Both the position numbers and the translations under genes were made by a program. From contig NZ_CAJMEH010000077.1 in the NCBI RefSeq assembly GCF_905212365.1, positions 1 through 8,037 of the forward strand: a stretch of DNA of 8,037 bases, given 5' to 3'. The notes under the pieces are model-generated. The model saw only the letters and a list, made by a program, of their open reading frames with translations, was not told the DNA's origin and did no database searches. This document shows positions 6,519 to 8,037 of the stretch, piece after piece. Origin of the DNA: an uncultured Phascolarctobacterium sp. (GTDB lineage: Bacteria; Bacillota; Negativicutes; Acidaminococcales; Acidaminococcaceae). The first letter of the stretch is position 1; each line of letters opens with the position of its first letter.

Positions 6519-6524
6519 TTATAA

Positions 6525-7193
6525 ATGTACCAAAATTTACTTTTTGATTTAGACGGCACCCTGACCGACTCTGCCGAAGGCATCACTAAATGCGTACAAT
6601 ATGCCCTGGCTAAAATGGGTATCGACGAGCCCAACCTGCATAAGCTGGAGGTTTTCATCGGCCCGCCCCTGCGCGCCAGCTATATCAAATACTTCGGCCT
6701 GACGCCGGAGCAGGCGGAGGAAGGCATAGCCCACTACCGCGAACGCTACACTACTACCGGCATCTGGGAAAACAAGGTTTACCCCGGTATGCTGGAGCTG
6801 CTGGCTGCGCTCAAGCAGGACGGCCGCCGTCTGGGCATGGCCACCGCCAAGCCGGAGGTTTTCGCTCTGCGCATTGCCGAACGCTTCGGCTTTAACGACT
6901 ATCTAGAGGACGTAACCGGCTGCACCTTGGACGGCAAAACCGATAACAAAGCGTTAGTAGTAGCTGCTGCCCTGGAAAAATGGCAGCTGCGCACGCCGGA
7001 GCAAAAGGCTTCCGCAGCCTTAATCGGCGACCGGCGCGAGGACGTGCTGGCCGCTCACGCCAACGGCATCGCCTGCATTGGCGTCGGCTTCGGCTTTGCC
7101 GCTCCCGGCGAGCTGCAGGAGGCCGGAGCAGACCATTACGCCGCCACCATGGACGATTTGCGCAATCTGCTTTTACCCAAGCAGCGCATTTAA
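6525..7193 (+). CDS. HAD-superfamily phosphatase (Gph / PA0065-like 5'-nucleotidase type)
   Basis: Cytoplasmic phosphomonoester hydrolase of 222 residues, typical of Gph-like HAD enzymes with a small helical cap. Motif I is FDLDGTLTDS at 7-16, with nucleophile Asp8 and acid/base Asp10. The cap lies between about 17 and 83 and contains FIGPPLRASY, seen in the subgroup annotated as phosphoglycolate phosphatase or PA0065-like 5'-nucleotidase. Motif II is the Thr107 of MATAKP, motif III is probably Lys142 in DGKTDNK, and motif IV is GDRREDV at 168-174 with Asp169 and Asp173. All catalytic positions are present. The start is fixed by AAGGAG. A metallophosphoesterase gene follows after 23 nt, so the two are likely co-transcribed. 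Substrate cannot be assigned: phosphoglycolate, a nucleoside monophosphate or another small phosphoester are all possible. Confidence 0.9.
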   Translation: MYQNLLFDLDGTLTDSAEGITKCVQYALAKMGIDEPNLHKLEVFIGPPLRASYIKYFGLTPEQAEEGIAHYRERYTTTGIWENKVYPGMLELLAALKQDGRRLGMATAKPEVFALRIAERFGFNDYLEDVTGCTLDGKTDNKALVVAAALEKWQLRTPEQKASAALIGDRREDVLAAHANGIACIGVGFGFAAPGELQEAGADHYAATMDDLRNLLLPKQRI

Positions 7194-7216
7194 AAATTCC
7201 CAGCGAGGTAAGCAAT

Positions 7217-7909
<693 letters not shown>

Positions 7910-7948
7910 GCGTAAGCGCCGCCCCAACAAATTCATCTAAGCAAAAGT

Positions 7949-7987
7949 AAAACCATGCCTAAAGCGCAAGCTCTAAGCATGGTTTTT
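7949..7987 (+). terminator. Intrinsic terminator of the phosphatase operon
   Basis: AAAACCATGC (7949-7958) pairs perfectly with GCATGGTTTT (7977-7986). Inside, after single mismatches, are a 2-bp TA/TA step and an AGC/GCT stem closed by a GCAA tetraloop. The right arm ends in five T (7983-7987) followed by GTTA. It begins 40 nt after the metallophosphoesterase stop codon. It is also the landing motif for the intron that appears to begin four bases later. Confidence 0.9.
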
Positions 7988-7991
7988 GTTA

Positions 7992-8037
7992 GTGTGCCCG
8001 GCATGGGCGATAACTAGGTGGTGAAAGTCCACTACGC
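7992..8037 (+). mobile_element. 5' end of a group II intron, bacterial class C (IIC) type, truncated by window edge
   Basis: The sequence starts with GTGTG (7992-7996), the GUGYG 5' boundary of group II introns. It continues into GCCC-GGCAT-GGGC (7996-8008), the first domain I stem. A second stem follows, GTGG (8018-8021) with CCAC (8029-8032), around TGAAAGT; class C introns such as O.i.I1 of Oceanobacillus have the very similar GUGAGAGUCC here. The element begins directly after the T-run of an intrinsic terminator in the same orientation, the characteristic target of IIC introns. Only 46 nt are visible, so the exon-binding sites, reverse transcriptase/maturase gene and catalytic domain V cannot be checked; it could be a full intron or a 5' fragment. 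Confidence 0.82.

Noticed and set aside
6980..7216. N-terminal extension of the metallophosphoesterase by 79 residues
   Set aside because: It overlaps the HAD gene in another frame and encodes Arg/Ala-rich sequence unlike any domain; the metallophosphoesterase family begins right at the MHIYAIGDLHL start, which has its own ribosome binding site.

Overview
The window looks like a chromosomal segment of a diderm (Gram-negative) bacterium. It carries most of an RND drug-efflux pump, including a lipoprotein membrane-fusion subunit. The other genes (an HAD phosphatase, a COG1768-type metallophosphoesterase and a stand-alone AlaX-L protein) and the strong GGAGG-type ribosome binding sites have a Firmicutes flavour. 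That combination, with GC-rich genes and AT-rich intergenic gaps, fits the Negativicutes best. This is an inference from gene content; no marker gene is present to prove it.

Layout. Positions 1-3988 (minus strand) hold a two-gene efflux operon: an AcrA/MexA-like lipoprotein, then an AcrB/MexB-like permease that runs off the left edge after 949 codons. Positions 3989-4140 are a compact divergent control region. Positions 4141-5052 (plus) encode an AraC-family regulator with a YqhC-type N-terminal domain, the obvious candidate to control the pump. A long hairpin at 5070-5107 separates its 3' end from the convergent alanyl-tRNA editing gene (5179-6384, minus). A second divergent control region (6385-6524) follows. 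A plus-strand pair then encodes an HAD phosphatase (6525-7193) and a calcineurin-like metallophosphoesterase (7217-7909), ending in an intrinsic terminator at 7949-7987. The last 46 bases (7992-8037) look like the 5' end of a group II intron of bacterial class C (IIC), placed four bases after the terminator T-run, where this intron class characteristically inserts.

How the parts work together. The fusion protein and permease would form the inner-membrane and periplasmic parts of a tripartite proton-driven exporter. No outer-membrane channel (TolC/OprM) gene is visible, so it lies past the left edge or elsewhere. The AraC-type regulator is divergently transcribed from a shared 152-bp gap in which a 16-bp imperfect dyad sits exactly midway between the two predicted -35 boxes. 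The AlaX protein is a trans-editing factor that clears mischarged tRNA(Ala). The two phosphoesterases are probably housekeeping hydrolases of unknown physiological substrate.

Most unusual points: the IIC intron boundary at the right edge; the permease's arginine where AcrB has the proton-relay lysine Lys940; loss of four of six phenylalanines of the AcrB distal binding pocket; and the geometry of the two divergent promoter regions. I see no CRISPR array, tRNA, rRNA or insertion sequence, and no evidence of a wholly new system. There is no gene-free stretch longer than 300 bases.
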